A stretch of DNA of 64,000 nucleotides from Orobanche coerulescens (GCA_033398695.1 CM065814.1:76774358-76838357), one strand, 5' to 3'. Shown: positions 32,441 through 45,682, counted from the first letter of the stretch. Numbers and translations: made by a program. Notes: generated by a model not told the origin, from the letters alone.

Positions 32441-34816
32441 TGTAATATCTGGATTTACGGTGTATTTCATCTGTATTCAAACCCTGTATTATTCGGATTT
32501 GTGGTTTTGATTATTGGTATGATATTTCTTGCATTGATATCTTTGTACATAAGTATAACAACATGCAAAATTTCTCATGCAAACTTGTGATAGCGCACGC
32601 TAAGAATATAGCTTAACGCGCGCTATCGGGCTACTACTAGCGCACGCTATGCATGTATGAGTTGCGTGCACTAAGAACTCAATTATTGAGGTAGGTGGTT
32701 AGCACATGCGCCAGCCGGGACATGGGTCCGGGAAAGATTCCCGCGGACGAACCTGGACAATTTTTAAGTCAACTCTTATTAGTGCGCGCTAAGGAATGCT
32801 TAGTAGCGTGCGCTAATCGGCTAAAATGCAGAATATTATAAATGTGACAACAACCCGTTTTGGCTTACATTTCAGTCATCCATTCTTCATTCTTGAGAGG
32901 CCAGAGAGCTATAATAATCCTTCTACACACTTAGAATACATCTTGTTGGTCTTTGTATATTAGTTATCACTTGTGAGTGATCATTGAAGTGGAATAGCAC
33001 CTTGGAGTGGCATACAACCAACCGGAGTCAGATTCTACCTTATGGTTCAGTGATTTTCGTCATATTAAGGTATGTTCAACCTATCTTCAGACTTAGAGTT
33101 GGATTCTAAAGAATTAGATGATCATGTTATCAAGATATTGATTTTTCATTAGTGAATTATTCAACATGCATCATGTTTGGAATATAGAGATGGTTATGCC
33201 TCGAGTACCTTGATTATGAACATCATGATTCGAATCTTATTACATTGAACAAGTAGAGGAAGCTTCTATCATTGGTAATCCGAATCTAGTAGATGACTTC
33301 ATAACAATCATGGACTTGACTTTAACATCATTATTGTTAGATGAATCTAAGGGATTGATCATGGAAGGATTTATCTAGTATAGATGGAATGTTAAACAAC
33401 TACAGCATGATAATTTTGATGGATATAAAGGTGTTGGTATCAACCGTTAAGCCTTTCAAATCGTCGTATGAAGATTTGTAGTCGAAATGGAATATGGTTT
33501 TATAATGGTATGGATATCCTTGAATCCGAAGTTGTTGTTATCCGTAAAATCATTCATAATCGTAGGAACATGATATTCATGGAGGTAACATGAATTATCA
33601 CGGAAGATTTCATTGATTTGATCATGATGAGAACAGTCTACTGCCCAACAGTAAACTGCCATGCATAGATAGCGCACGCTAAGCTGTGTAAATTAACGTG
33701 CGCTATCGAGCACGAGTTAGCGTACGCTATGTTTGGTACGTAACGTACGCTAGGCCATCAGACGAGTCAGTCGACTGATTAGTGAAGTACTGACCATGCA
33801 TAGTTAGCGTACGCTAGGCTTTGTTGTTTGCGTGCGCTATCGGGCAGACTTAACGCACGCCACACCGAGTACTTAGCGTGCGCTAAGCAGTTCAGACAGA
33901 TTACATTTTATGAACTTTTGGCCGTAAATCGAATTGTTAAACATTCGTACGAAGTGAGATAAATCCTATATCATTTCTTTTGTTAAGGTTTGATCTTGTT
34001 ACGTGATTGATTGAGGAGGACGACCTTCGAGTGTTCGTTTTCGTGGAAGTATTGTTCTTGTCTTCAAATCGAGGCAAGTATCTTATTTGTTTTATGTATT
34101 GTTGTTATACATATTGTCGTGCATGTATGTCGTTATTGTATGTCCACCTCGTGTTGGTCCGACGGGATCATCGGGGGATCTATGCTAGCGTGCGCTGGAT
34201 CATCGGACGGGTTTTTCCACCACGGGTTAGTCTGACGGGATCATCGTGGGTTCTAGGCAGTGAACGCTGGATCGACGGAATTACCATGTGTATGTTATGA
34301 TATCATGTTGTGATTATCAATTGTGTATGTCATTTATGAGTTTCTCATAGGAGAAGACTCGTTGGTATTTTTGTCGTTTACGTTATTATTCTTCGTGAGA
34401 TATGAATAATATGTTGTGGTACTTGTACTAGCATCGTTGTGCTAACCCCTTCGGGGGTGAACATTTTGTTTATGTTCAGGATCCAGGAGAGCGGGAAAAC
34501 AACCACTGGAGCTGCATGACGACGAGGGTGCGAGTGATGTTTAATTTGGGTTTATTTGTCTGTTGTTTATTGGTTATTTCAATAAGTACTCGAGTACGAA
34601 GTCATTTATGATGAATTTGAATTTGGTGATGTATTATTAAGTTCCTGTTGAACAATTGTATTATTTTTAGTACTTGGTCAGAACTGTTGTATCGTAATTC
34701 CGTTATTTCCATTCGTTAGTACCTTTTAATGTCTGTTTAAATTCTTCAGCCTTGTAAATCCTTATGTAAAAGATTTACGGCGCTGTAATATTCCTGAATA
34801 TATCGGGGGTGTTACA
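32441..34816 (+). repeat. 3' LTR of E5 (2376 bp)
   Basis: Near-identical to 25123-27501, with scattered substitutions and a few small indels (for example 4 bp near the start). It is followed by TTGAC and then E2 gag. Confidence 0.95.
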
Positions 34817-34821
34817 TTGAC

Positions 34822-35275
34822 AATCCTATGCAGCAAACTCAAACGGCATTGGCACTCCGAGATTATGCGTTGCCTCAAATCAATGCAAAATTTTCGGGGA
34901 TTCGGCGCCCAACTGTCCAAGCAAACAATTTCGAGATAAAGCCGGCCATAATCCAGATGGTACAAGCAAGCCAATTCTGCGGATTAGCGAATGACGACCC
35001 CAATACTCATATTGCGTCCTTTCACGAGATATGCGATACGTTCAAGAACAATGGAGTTTCTGATGACGCCATTCGTCTACGGCTTTTCCCATTTTCTTTG
35101 AGGGATAAAGCCAAGTTTTGGTTGAATTCACTTCCGCCGGGCTCTATCACGACTTGGGCGGAGTTAGCACAAGCCTTTTGGCTAAGTTCTTTCCGCCGGC
35201 AAAGACGGCGAGACTTCGGAACGAAAAAATGACTTCGGGCAATTTGAGATGGAATCGCTTCATGAAGCTTGGGAG
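34822..35275 (+). pseudogene. E2 gag, second fragment
   Basis: It resumes in frame after the E5 target duplication (...GVD | NPMQQTQ...). It contains the Athila-type gag core: RPTVQANNFEIKPAIIQMVQ, the DPNTHIASFHEICDTF segment and LRLFPFSLRDKAKFWLNSLPP. A shift near 35185 puts the last part in two other frames. It ends in MESLHEAWE at the E6 insertion. Confidence 0.85.
35271..35275. repeat. target duplication GGGAG of E6, left copy
   Basis: GGGAG recurs at 47289-47293 after the other LTR of E6. Confidence 0.93.
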
Positions 35276-36859
35276 TGACACGTTTTTAGTGTAACTATCG
35301 CAAGTGCACGATATCGTATCAAGTAGTAAAGTGGACTTTTTGAGTCCGGTTTATCGATCCCACAAGGAAGTTTGGTTATAATTTGAATTATACACTATTA
35401 GTCTATTTTTATAGATACTAAGATGAGTGAAACACACAATTAAAAAGTTTGGTTTAATAGTAGCAAAGTAAATGCAATAATACTTCTAATATTTTAAGGA
35501 AATAAAAATATTGCAATTATAATAGATTGATTAAACGATAAAATGAAATAGTTGGGATTACAAACTTAGTTCGTCATTAGTTATAGAAGATGTATAGGAG
35601 ATCATAAGATGAATTTACTTATTATGTTGTGTAGATTCGATTTTCCTTAAAAAGACGGTTTCTCTTTCGAACTATAAAACGCCCCTTACATATTGAATCA
35701 ATCCACTATATTTCTATGTTGATTGGCTTCAATACATAGCATTAGGTTTTATGAAAATAACTCAAAGAATCATCTAAGGACTAGGGGTATATTTCTATCC
35801 CCTAGAACAACTTAGAGTGAAGATCATTTGATCTAATCAAACATATTTTCTTTCGAAACATATGAAGACCATAAATATCGTCATTTATTGGCCAAATAAA
35901 TAAAGATTGTTCAAACAATGAAAATCACACACAATAATAAGTAATTCATAATAGATCTTTATACAAACTTAAATAACATTACTAACCTTGTTTATAATCC
36001 CAACTATAGGTAACTTAGCCCATAAAAGGGTTTATTATACATATTACAAGCTTGTGTGGTCATTATTAGTTGAATCAAGAGAAAGAATTGGTCCTAACTC
36101 CCTTAGTAGATAAAGGAGATAGAAACAATAAACTCTCTGAACAACATATGCTATACCACACTTACAAAAATCACTCAAGAACACAAGTGTGTTCTTCACA
36201 CAAAAAGAAAAGTTTACAAAAAATGGAAAATTATAAGTTGAATGATGAATGATGAAGGATCTAAGGGGTCTATTTATACACCTAAAGTCATCTAATAGCT
36301 CCAAAACTCCAGCATTATTACATTAGATCGGATCAATGCCAGCCATCCCCTCAATAATACACAAAAAGTATAAAAAATTAGACAAATCATAACAACCTGT
36401 CAAGAGTTACGGCCGTAACATTCAGGAGTTACGGCCGTAACAAGGATGACTTACGGCCGTAACTCCTAAATGTTACGAACGTAACGTGGCTTCGTAAATT
36501 TGCTCACTGGAAGCTTTGATAGTTACGTTTTCAGCCCAGAATTTCTCAGACTTTCCGTTTTTGCCCCAGATCTTCTTCGGATGATAACTTTTGATATATA
36601 ACTCTGATTTTGAATCCGGAAAGACTGCCGAATTCGTCTCGGAAAGCCCTACAACATGAATATATCAAAATTCAACAAAGAGAATATTTATTAAACATGT
36701 TATTTCTTGAGTAAATCAGTTATTTAATCCGATCATCATCCGATAAAAAAATTTATTAAAACTAATTAATTAAAAGCAAAAAACGAGTAGACTAGCTCAA
36801 TTATGGGTGAATTTTATCGATACAAACCATGGATAAGTGTACAAAACTGACACTTATCA
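35276..36859 (-). repeat. 3' LTR of E6 (1584 bp)
   Basis: On the minus strand it runs TGATAAGTGTCAG to ...CGTGTCA. It contains three or four GTTACGGCCGTAAC palindromes at 36395-36490. Open frames inside (36044-36304) are repeated in the other LTR and are not genes. Confidence 0.95.
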
Positions 36860-36873
36860 CACCCCCAAACTTG
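36860..36873 (-). other. polypurine tract of E6
   Basis: On the minus strand CAAGTTTGGGGGTG ends at the 3' LTR border, the usual Athila-type tract. Confidence 0.85.
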
Positions 36874-38294
36874 AATTCTTGCTAGTCCCGAGCAAGACTC
36901 TTTATTATTCATGCTCCAAAAATAAAAATAAGAAAAATTAATACACACATAAATTAAAATATAAAAAGAGAAAAGGAGATCAAAATGCTATTAATACACA
37001 ACAACCAGCTTATACAGTAGATATAAATGAATCAAGATTCAAAATAAATCTACAAATGATTTTGAAGTTTAAACACGGTTTTAGTATTGTAATTCCAAAA
37101 TGTAAGGTTTCCCCCAAAAGGTTGATTATTTCTTTCCCACTCATGATACACACGACTCCCTTTAATGGTTGCTCTCGATCACTCGTTTATTTTTCGACTC
37201 AATATGAAGAAGAATTTCATTGGCGTAATCAAATATCCATGATTATTCACGAAATTGAGTGTATTGAAATTCAGCCGCTAATTAATTCAAATCTGCTCAT
37301 AAACTACATCGTTTTTAGTGATAGCTTTCACACCGTTATTTGCTAATGTGTAGCTCTTTTCACTAACACAATTTCTATCTCCTTTTTTTTTTTAAAAAAG
37401 TGATAGCTTTCACACCGTTATTTGCTAACGTGTAGCTCTTTTCACCAATTTTTCTGAGACGGTAGCTACGCACCAACAATGGTTAGTCCTTTATTTTTCG
37501 CAAAATGTAAGACCTCCAAAATTAGGCAGCTGTTGCTGCTCAACACTTCTCCTTTTCGTCATTTTTTTAGGTGATAGCTTTCACACCATTATTTGCTAAC
37601 GTGTAGCTCTTTTTACAATGACTCCTTTTTTAGGGAATAGAATTTTTGCAGAAAATCATTTCTTAGTTTAAGCATGAAAAATCAAAAACTCCACGAATTA
37701 AGTAAATTTCAGTTCTATTTTTCATCAACCGATTGATTCTTCTTTTCTTAAGGTAACGAATGACTCGATTTTATATGATAATTACAAGGCTTGGAAAGAG
37801 ATTAAGGCTCAAAAATTTTTGGAATATACAATTTTTATACCGGTTAAAACGATTTTAGAAGCTTGTATATAGCTAATTTATTCGTTTTATGGCCAGATCT
37901 AGAAATCTCAAAAATCAAAATACTATAAATATATATATTTAGAAATATATATTCACTAAACATAATCAATGCCAAATAATAAAAACACACCACACACTAC
38001 ACTAATCAAAACATACCACAATCAAAATCAAAATAAACATCATAGTTCAAAAACCACAAAATAACACACATGTACGAAAACATCCCCAAACTTATAAGTT
38101 AAACTGTCCCGAGTTTAAAAAAAAAAAAGCTAATGAGAAATCAGAAAACTCCCTGAAATTTTAGCTTTGTGATCCTCCTGTTTTGTCGTCAGGGATGTTT
38201 AGAAAATGGAAAAGCTTTTCAAAGCACTTCTCCATTTCTAATTGTCGCTCGATTATTTCATTCTGATTTCTCAAAATTTCAGCCTAGGATGTTT
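36874..38294 (-). other. 3' untranslated region of E6 with 43 bp repeats
   Basis: AT-rich and non-coding. Three copies of a 43 bp unit containing ATAGCTTTCACACCGTTATT begin at about 37318, 37400 and 37572. Confidence 0.75.
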
Positions 38295-39242
38295 CTAATC
38301 CCCGAACTCTTTCAAGCAAATTTTCCTCAAAGGCGTCAACTCATGACCGGCATCCTCCTCGGCCTCATATTCCTCCTCCTCGCTACTATCCTCTTCCGGT
38401 TCCAAACGTGCCCGTTTGCTTCTCAACTGAGTACTTCTAAAAATACTAGTCCGGCCATTCAGTCGATCCCCATGTGTTAATATATCACCCCCCGCCGAAA
38501 TTTTTACTCTCTGGCTCCTGCAAATACTGGTGATAAGGCAGGGGTATGGTATCTTCTGCCTAGTCGGGACCATGCCGGCATAGTGACAAGTAGTAGTGTA
38601 AATGTGAGTACCCAAATCCATTTTTACCCCTCGGCGGATAGCAAATAAAACTCGCAGGTGGCCAATGGAAACCGTCGTTAGAGTCGAGGTCGGGTAAATA
38701 CTCCCGGCTACCCACATCCATAAGTACCAAGCATCATCCATTAAGTCTGCCTGGTTGTATCGGGGTTTGATCATCCCAATACTGTCATGGAGCTCGCTTA
38801 CTAACGCCCAGCGTAAAACTCTATCATCCGGCACCTCTTCATTAGGTAAGATAGAAATGTCAACCGCATTGGTACAATTAACCCCCAAATACTTGTTAAT
38901 GACATCCGGTGAAAAATTAATCGATTTCCCATTCACAGTAGTCTGATGATAAGTAGGCGACCCTACCTGCCCAATGGACCTGTTGAAAGAATTGTAAAAG
39001 TTTAGGGTCAAGGTCGGGTTACCATTTGGGAGATCGGAAACGAACTTTTCCCAGCCGTTGTCTATGAATTTTTGGACGAAAGGGCTAGTGATTGTGTCTC
39101 TATCCGCATCGCCAATGAAATCATCAAGATTGAACAATCTTTCCTTAATGCACTTTGTGTTTTGATTTCTTTGCGGTGGTGCCAGACCTTGAGATGACGA
39201 ACCGACCTTTTCTTTTCCTTTTGATGATTTCTTCGGTGCCAT
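38295..39242 (-). CDS. E6 3' ORF (ORF3), putative plant transposon protein family
   Basis: An open frame of 315 codons in the position where Athila elements carry an extra gene after pol. It starts MAPKKSSKGKEK (a basic, nuclear-localisation-like N-terminus). The middle has the FIDNGWEKFV, FSPDVINKYLGV and KIPYPCLITSICRSQ segments typical of the plant transposon protein domain found after pol in such elements. The C-terminus is acidic (EEDSSEEEEYEAEEDA). I see no signal peptide or transmembrane segment, so envelope function is not supported. No stops interrupt it, unlike gag and pol of the same element. Its role is unknown. Confidence 0.75.
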   Translation of the reverse strand: MAPKKSSKGKEKVGSSSQGLAPPQRNQNTKCIKERLFNLDDFIGDADRDTITSPFVQKFIDNGWEKFVSDLPNGNPTLTLNFYNSFNRSIGQVGSPTYHQTTVNGKSINFSPDVINKYLGVNCTNAVDISILPNEEVPDDRVLRWALVSELHDSIGMIKPRYNQADLMDDAWYLWMWVAGSIYPTSTLTTVSIGHLRVLFAIRRGVKMDLGTHIYTTTCHYAGMVPTRQKIPYPCLITSICRSQRVKISAGGDILTHGDRLNGRTSIFRSTQLRSKRARLEPEEDSSEEEEYEAEEDAGHELTPLRKICLKEFGD

Positions 39243-40206
39243 CCCTGAAATTAAACAAAATCAAATTCCTTTTAATCACACGACTATAATCATCAAGCAA
39301 AACTAATAAAAACATAAAAAATTCAAAGATTTTCGTTGTGGCATTTCTTCGGATACCTTGAGTTCATAGTTTTTTAACAAGTTTTTTCATTCAAACTCAA
39401 ATCCACAAAGTCCCCACAAATCGATGAATCGAATTACCACACAAATATCGACAATACTAACAACTAAACATTATTTAATCAACGAATCATACGGAAATAA
39501 GAATCGAAAAACAAATATGAAGTGAAAAACTAACTAAAAAAAACTAAAACTCATAAATATATCAATTGAAACAAGAATTGAAAGAGAACCTGATGATTAT
39601 GTGTTAACGTTGATAAGATAATGAATTGTATTGAGGAATTTGAGTTTTTAGAAAGTAGGGATTGAGAGGGGAAAAAAAAAATTCGCACTGCCGGCCGCTT
39701 GTGTTTTGTTCTGATTTGTGAATGTGTTAAGTCCGTTTTTTTTTAATACAGACGCGAAGTTACGGCCGTAACATACCCAAGTTACGGCCATATGATGCAT
39801 TCGTTTTTTTGACAGGATGTTAAGTTACGGCCGTATCTTTGCAGACTTACGGCCGTATCATTCTTTCGTTTTTTTTTTGGAACGTGTTTTAAGATACGAC
39901 CGTAACATGTAGGAGTTACGGACGTATAAAGCATTCGTTAAAATCATGATACTACTTATGGCCGTATTATTTTGGATATGGCTATATATATATATTTTTG
40001 GTTTTTTTTTTTTTTGAAAATTATAATTATTATATGTGTGAGAATAATGAAAGAAAGACTCCCTGGATTTTATGAACGATCTGATCCTTGCTCTTGTTGT
40101 TGAATCCTTCCGTGTTACCCCCAAACTTATTTTGCGAAATAATATAGATTGGGTTGCCTCCCAATAAGCGCTTTGTTTAACGTCCTTAGCTTGACTTCTC
40201 GACAGA
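39243..40206 (-). other. spacer between E6 pol and ORF3, with GTTACGGCCGTAAC motifs
   Basis: Non-coding, T-rich on the plus strand. At 39760-39980 there are about seven copies of GTTACGGCCGTAAC and variants (TTACGGCCGTAT, GATACGACCGTAAC), the same palindrome found in both E6 LTRs. The segment just before them on the minus strand (about 40110-40180) resembles an Athila pol end (GGGAGGCAACCCA). Confidence 0.8.
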
Positions 40207-43200
40207 TTAATTAGGTATTTCCAACATTATGATTGACTTTGCTGTCGAGAATTCTCCTCCCAGATATGGCTTTAACCGTTGGTCGTTTACGTTGAAACTC
40301 CCGTCGGTTGTATTATAAATCTCCACAGCTCCATGAGAAAACACCTCTTTGATCGTGTAAGGGCCCGTCCATCGTGATCGCAGCTTACCCGGAAACAGAC
40401 GCAGTCGTGCATTAAAAAGCAGAACTTGGTCTCCTGTTTTAAAATCTCTTCTTAGAATTCTGCTGTCATGCCATCTTTTTGTTTTTTCTTTGTAGATTTT
40501 GGCATTTTCATATGAGTCGAGTCGGATTTCATCCAACTCATTTAAGCTATGACAATCTTTTCTTTCCATTAACTGTTCGTCAAAGTTTAATTTTTTATAG
40601 CCCAAAAGGCTCGATGTTCAAGTTCTCTTTGGCAGTGTGACAGCTTTTCCAAAACCAGACGAAATGGAGACATGCCTATCGGTGTCTTATAAGCATTACG
40701 TAAGCCCAGAGCGCATCATCCAGCTTTTTCGACCAATCTTTCCGAGATGAGTCGACTGTCATCTCAATTATACGTTTCAGTTCACGATTGGAAACCTCGA
40801 CTTGTCCACTGGTTTGTGGGTGATAAGAGGTAGCGACACGGTGTTTTACTCCGAATTTGGTCAATAGAGCCTTAACCTGGTGATAGCAGAAATGAGATCC
40901 GCCATCACTGATAATAATTCTCGGAGTTCCGAAGTGAGTGAATATATTTTTCTTTAGAAAATTTACCACGACCTTAGCTTTGTTTGTTGGTAATGCAACA
41001 GCCTCCACCCATTTAGATACGTAGTCCACAGCTACAAGGATGTATTCATTATAGAACGATGATGGAAAGGGTCCCATGAAATCAATTCCCCAAACGTCGA
41101 AGATTTCAACTTCAAGGATGAAATTCATTGGCATTTCATTTCTTTTTGACATGTTTCCATGTCTTTGGCACCGGTCACAATTCAAGACAAGTGTATGTGC
41201 ATCTTTGAACAGAGTGGGCCAATAGAATCCTGTTTCAAGAATTTTTGCTGCTGTTTTTGAACCCCCAAAATGTCCTCCATAGTGAGAGGAATGACATCTT
41301 TCTAATACCTTCTCCATTTCTTCTTCCGGTATGCATCTCCGGATGATTTGATCAGGTCCTCGTCTGAACAATAGAGGATCTTCCCAGTAATAGTATTTCA
41401 ACTCGGAGAAGAATTTTTTCTTTTGATGATGGGAAAAATTTGGGTGAATTATTCCACTAACAAGGAAATTAACGATGTCAGCATACCATGGTGCATTTTG
41501 TTTTTCCTGGATATTAGAGATTTGGAACAGTTGTTCATCCGGAAATACTTCATTTATTTCCTTCTCTTGAGCATTGTTTTGGTCGAGTCTAGAGAGATGA
41601 TCCGCCACTTGGTTTTCTGTTCCCTTTCTGTCTCTGATTTCTATGTCGAATTCTTGCATAAGTAGAACCCATCGGATTAGCCTTGACTTTGCATCTTGCT
41701 TTGTTATTAAATATTTCAAAGCTGAATGATCAGTGTAGACTATGACCTTTGATCCCAATAAGTAGGATCGAAATTTGTCAAAGGCATAAACCACTGCAAG
41801 CATCTCTTTTTCAGTTGTTGTGTAGTTCAGCTGAGCATCATTCATAGTCCTGCTAGCATAATGGATCACTTGCATCATTTTGTCCTTCTTCTGGCCCAGT
41901 ACGGCCCCTACGGCATAATCACTTGCATCGCACATCAAAATGAAAGAAATAGTCCAATCTGGAGAAATGATGATTGGAGCTGATGTAAGCTTATCCTTCA
42001 AAGTTGCAAAGGCCACGTGACATTCATTTGTGAAAAGGAATGGTGTATCTTTCTCAAGCAAAGAACAGAGAGGTTTTTGCTATTTTTGAGAAATCTTTTA
42101 TAAACCTCCGATAGAATCCTGCATGTCCGAGAAAACTCCTTACTCCTTTCACCGAAATTGGTGGAGGAAGTTTTGCAATCACTTGGATCTTTACCTTATC
42201 GACTTCAATTCCATGTTGTGAGATTCTATGGCCAAGTACGATTCCTTCCTGGACCATGAAGTGACATTTCTCCCAAATGAGAACTAGATTTGTGTCTTCA
42301 CATCTTTCCAAGACCATGCCTAAGTGATTTAGGCATTTATCAAATGAATCTCCGAAAACCGAGAAATCGTCCATGAAAACTTCAATGAATTTTTCAACCA
42401 TGTCTGAGAATATTGACATCATGCATCTTTGAAATGTGGCTGGAGCATTGCACAATCCGAATGGGATTCTTCTATAGGCAAATGTTCCATAAGGGCATGT
42501 GAATGTTGTTTTCTCTTGGTCTTCTGGGGCTATTACGATTTGGTTGTACCCTGAGTAGCCGTCGAGAAAACAGTAGTAAGAATGTCCCGCCAATCTATCG
42601 AGCATTTGATCAATAAATGGGAGTGGAAAATGATCTTTTCTGGTAGTTTTGTTGAGCTTCCTGTAATAAATGCACATTCTCCATCCTGTGATGGGTCGTG
42701 TTGGTATAAGTTCATTGTGCTCGTTCTCTATGATTGTGATTCCACTCTTTTTGGACACCATATGTACAGGGCTCACCCATGGACTATCTGAGATTGGATA
42801 AATGATTCCTGCGTCAAGTAATTTAAGAATCTCTGCCTTCACAATTTCCTTCATGTTTGGATTCAAACGTCGTTGATGCTCAATTGAAGGTTTGCAGTCA
42901 TCTTCCATCAAAATTTTGTGAGTGCATATAGAGGGGCTTATTCCTCTAATGTCTGCAATAGTCCATCCAATTGCTCTTTTGTGATTCCTCAATACCCTTA
43001 GTAATTTCCCTTCTTCAAGTTCGGTCAATATGTTAGATATGATGACCGGAAGTGTAGAGGAAACGCCCAAGTAAGCGTATCTCAAATGTGTGGGTAGAGG
43101 TTTGAGATCAAATATTGGAGCTTCTTGTAAAGAAGGGAGGGGTTTAGCGGAGCTTGTCCTCAATTCTTCAAAATGTGAATGCCTTCTTAAGGGTGATAGT

Positions 43201-43823
43201 GTTTCTAGATAGTTAACTGTTTCGGCCAAGTGATATTCTTCTTCCATGCTGGTTAGAGAATTTGCTATACATGTCTCAAGAGGATCTTTAGATAGAATTT
43301 TCTCTAAATATTTGTTCACCATGGCTTCAATTGCGTCTATTCTTAGACAATACTCATCTGTGGAGGGTTGATTCAAAGTTTTTAGGACATCGAAAATGAC
43401 ATGTTCGTCTTCCACTCTGAGAATTAGCTTTCCTTCATAGACGTCAATAAGAGCACGTCCGGTTGCAAGAAATGGTCGTCCCAAAATAATGGGAATATCC
43501 TGATCTTCTTCCATGTCAAGGATGATAGAATCTGCTGGAAATATGAATTTATCAACCTTGACGAGCACATCTTCTATTATCCCACGTGGATATTTGATTG
43601 ACCGATCGGCTAATTGTAGTGAAACTGTTGTTGCTTTTGCTTCTCCCAAGTTCAATTTGTTGAAAATTGACAGGGGCATCAAGTTGATACTTGCCCCTAA
43701 ATCATAAAGAGCTTTGCCAAAATTCACTTCACCAATTGTACACGGGATTGTGAAAGTTCCCGGATCTTTTAGCTTGGGTGGCAACTTCTTTTGTAGTATT
43801 GCGCTACATTCCTCTGTTAGCAT
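40207..43823 (-). pseudogene. E6 pol: protease, RT, RNase H, integrase
   Basis: Three frames join end to end. First, 43823-42054: protease with YDLGASINLMP, and RT with CIYYRKLNKTTRKDHF, FLDGYSGYNQI and FMDDFSVFG. Second, 42061-40676: RNase H ([13 protein letters not shown]), integrase HHCC finger (HSSHYGGH to CDRCQRHG), D-D-E motifs GIDFMG and ISDGGSHF. Third, 40605-40207: integrase C-terminus with FPGKLRSRWTGPY and NDQRLKPYLG. One-base shifts lie near 42085 and 40690. Otherwise all domains are present, so this copy became inactive recently or by few events. It is the only complete Athila-type pol in the window and could in principle be the family from which E2 was mobilised. Confidence 0.9.
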
Positions 43824-45607
43824 GACAGTTTCGTATTATTCAAGCCTTCGCTTGTTGGAAAGAATATCTTTCATAAATTTGGCATAGCTTGGCATTTGTG
43901 CTAGAGCATCGGCAAAAGGAATGTTGATGTGTAGCTTTTTGAAAATTTCCAAGAATTTCCCGAATTGAGCATCGAGCTTGTGATTCTTCAACCGTTGAGG
44001 AAATGGGATAGGTGGAACATAAGATTTTGTAGCAACTGGACCTTTTTGAGATGAAGGTCCTGTATCAGATTCTTTTTCTGATTCTTGATTTTATTTATTT
44101 TTTTGTTTTTCCAGATGATTTTCCATAGAAATTTCGGGCAACTGCACTCCACTTCTTGTTGTGATAGCTTGGACATTTTCCCTTGGATTTACCTCGGTAT
44201 TGCTAGGTAACATGCCATGAGATCTTTCTGAAAGTATTTTGGCCATTTGGCCAACTTGTGTCTCCAGATTTTTAATTGAAGCATCATTGCGTTGTTGATA
44301 CTTCAGTTGTTGTTCAGCTAGCTTCGTGATTGCTTCTTCCCATCCGGGCTTCTTTTCTTGATGCGTTGGATTCAACACATTGTTGTTGTTTGCATAAGAA
44401 AAATTTGGATGATTTTTGTACCATGGATTGTATGTTGGCCCGTAAGGATTGTATGCTTGCCTTTGGAAATTCTGAGCATACGCCACTTGTTCTGGTGGTG
44501 GTGGTGACTGCTCCGTTGTATTAAGGGACAGATAGTGCTGTTGTGAGTTGCTCCACAAATTTCACATGAAAAAGCTGAAACTTGTGGAGTTTGCACCGTC
44601 TTCACAGATTGAGGAGTTGAAAAAGACGTTTCCTCGACTTTCTTTGATAGAGCTTCAATTTTTGCCAACATAAGTGAATAAGAATCCACTTCAAAAACAC
44701 CATTTCGTTTCTTTTGGATATTTATGTCTGGCAATCTTGCACTTTGTTCACTTATAACCTCAAAAAGATTATAAGCCTCTTTCATAGTTTTGTTGCCGAG
44801 TGAGCCATTTGATGATGAATCGACATTGGCTCGGCATGAAGGTAAAATTCCAGAATAGAAGTAATTGGCTTGTGCTCCCAAATTGAAACCATGGTTAGGA
44901 CATTTTCGTAGCATATCTTTGTATCTATCCCATGCTTCGTGGAATGATTCTGAATCTTGTTGACGAAATGTAGAGATTTCGTATTTGCGTTTCGCCACTT
45001 TTATTGGTGGAAAGTATTTAGTGGTGAATTTTTGGATAAATTCGGGCCAATTTGTTATGCTTCGCGGTGGCAAAGTATCTAGCCACTCTCTTGCTCTGTC
45101 CTTCAAAGTGTGCACGAAAAGTCTCATTTTGATCGCCTCGTCATTTACATTTGGATATTTGAAATTTCCACATATCTCCACAAAACGGTTAATATGGAGA
45201 TATGGATTTTCGTCGGTTCTTCCATAGAATGAGTTGTTGTTGGAGAAGAGATTGATGACATCTGGGCGAATTTGAAAATTGTCCACTCCAAATGGTGGAT
45301 AGATTACACTTGATTGAACGCGCAAAGATGGGGGGTTCATGAATTCCCCAAAGAGCATGTTGTCTTCATCTATTTCCGGTACAATAGGATATTGTTGATG
45401 TTGAATGTTTTGAACATTAGGTATTGCCCCCACCGGAGGAATTCTTTCGTTATCATTTCCTTGGGGGAGACGTGGATTTAGTTCGTCCGCCATTGATGGT
45501 GAAGAAATAATGTTTTTCTTTTGTTCTCTTCGCCTTCTTCTGAATGTGGCTTCGATCTCGGGATCTAGTGAAACTAAATCGCGATTGTACGTCCTTCGCA
45601 TAGACAA
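43824..45607 (-). pseudogene. E6 gag
   Basis: Frame 45607-44372 begins MSMRRTYNRDLVSLDPEIEA and contains the gag core (KMRLFVHTLKDRAREWLDTL, ITNWPEFIQKFTTKYFPP) and a CEICGATHNSTIC knuckle. The second frame, from 44558, continues with the linker ANNNNVLNP and the TKLAEQQLKYQQRNDASIK segment. A shift occurs near 44500-44540, and TAA stops lie at 44091-44093 and near 43842 before pol. Gag forms the particle that packages element RNA. Confidence 0.88.
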
Positions 45608-45682
45608 GAGAATCTACAAAAAAGAAAAAATTGTATTTATAACAATAGTTAATAATGTAATTTTTCAATTATAACTTATACT

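Larger units (their letters stand above)
25123..34816 (+). mobile_element. chromovirus (Tekay/Del-like) Ty3/gypsy element E5, 9694 bp
   Basis: Two LTRs of about 2.38 kb, a tRNA-Met-type primer site, a single gag-pol frame ending in a chromodomain, a polypurine tract (about 32425-32440) and a perfect 5 bp target duplication. Long LTRs, the primer type and the C-terminal chromodomain point to the Tekay/Del clade. The LTR pair differs at a low percentage of sites by eye, so insertion was fairly recent. Confidence 0.93.

Noticed and set aside
36044..36304. Open frame of 86 codons, repeated at 46474-46734
   Set aside because: Same position in the two E6 LTRs; no domain or independent conservation.
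38295..39242. Retroviral envelope gene in E6
   Set aside because: The position fits, but no signal peptide, transmembrane segment or fusion-like region is visible.
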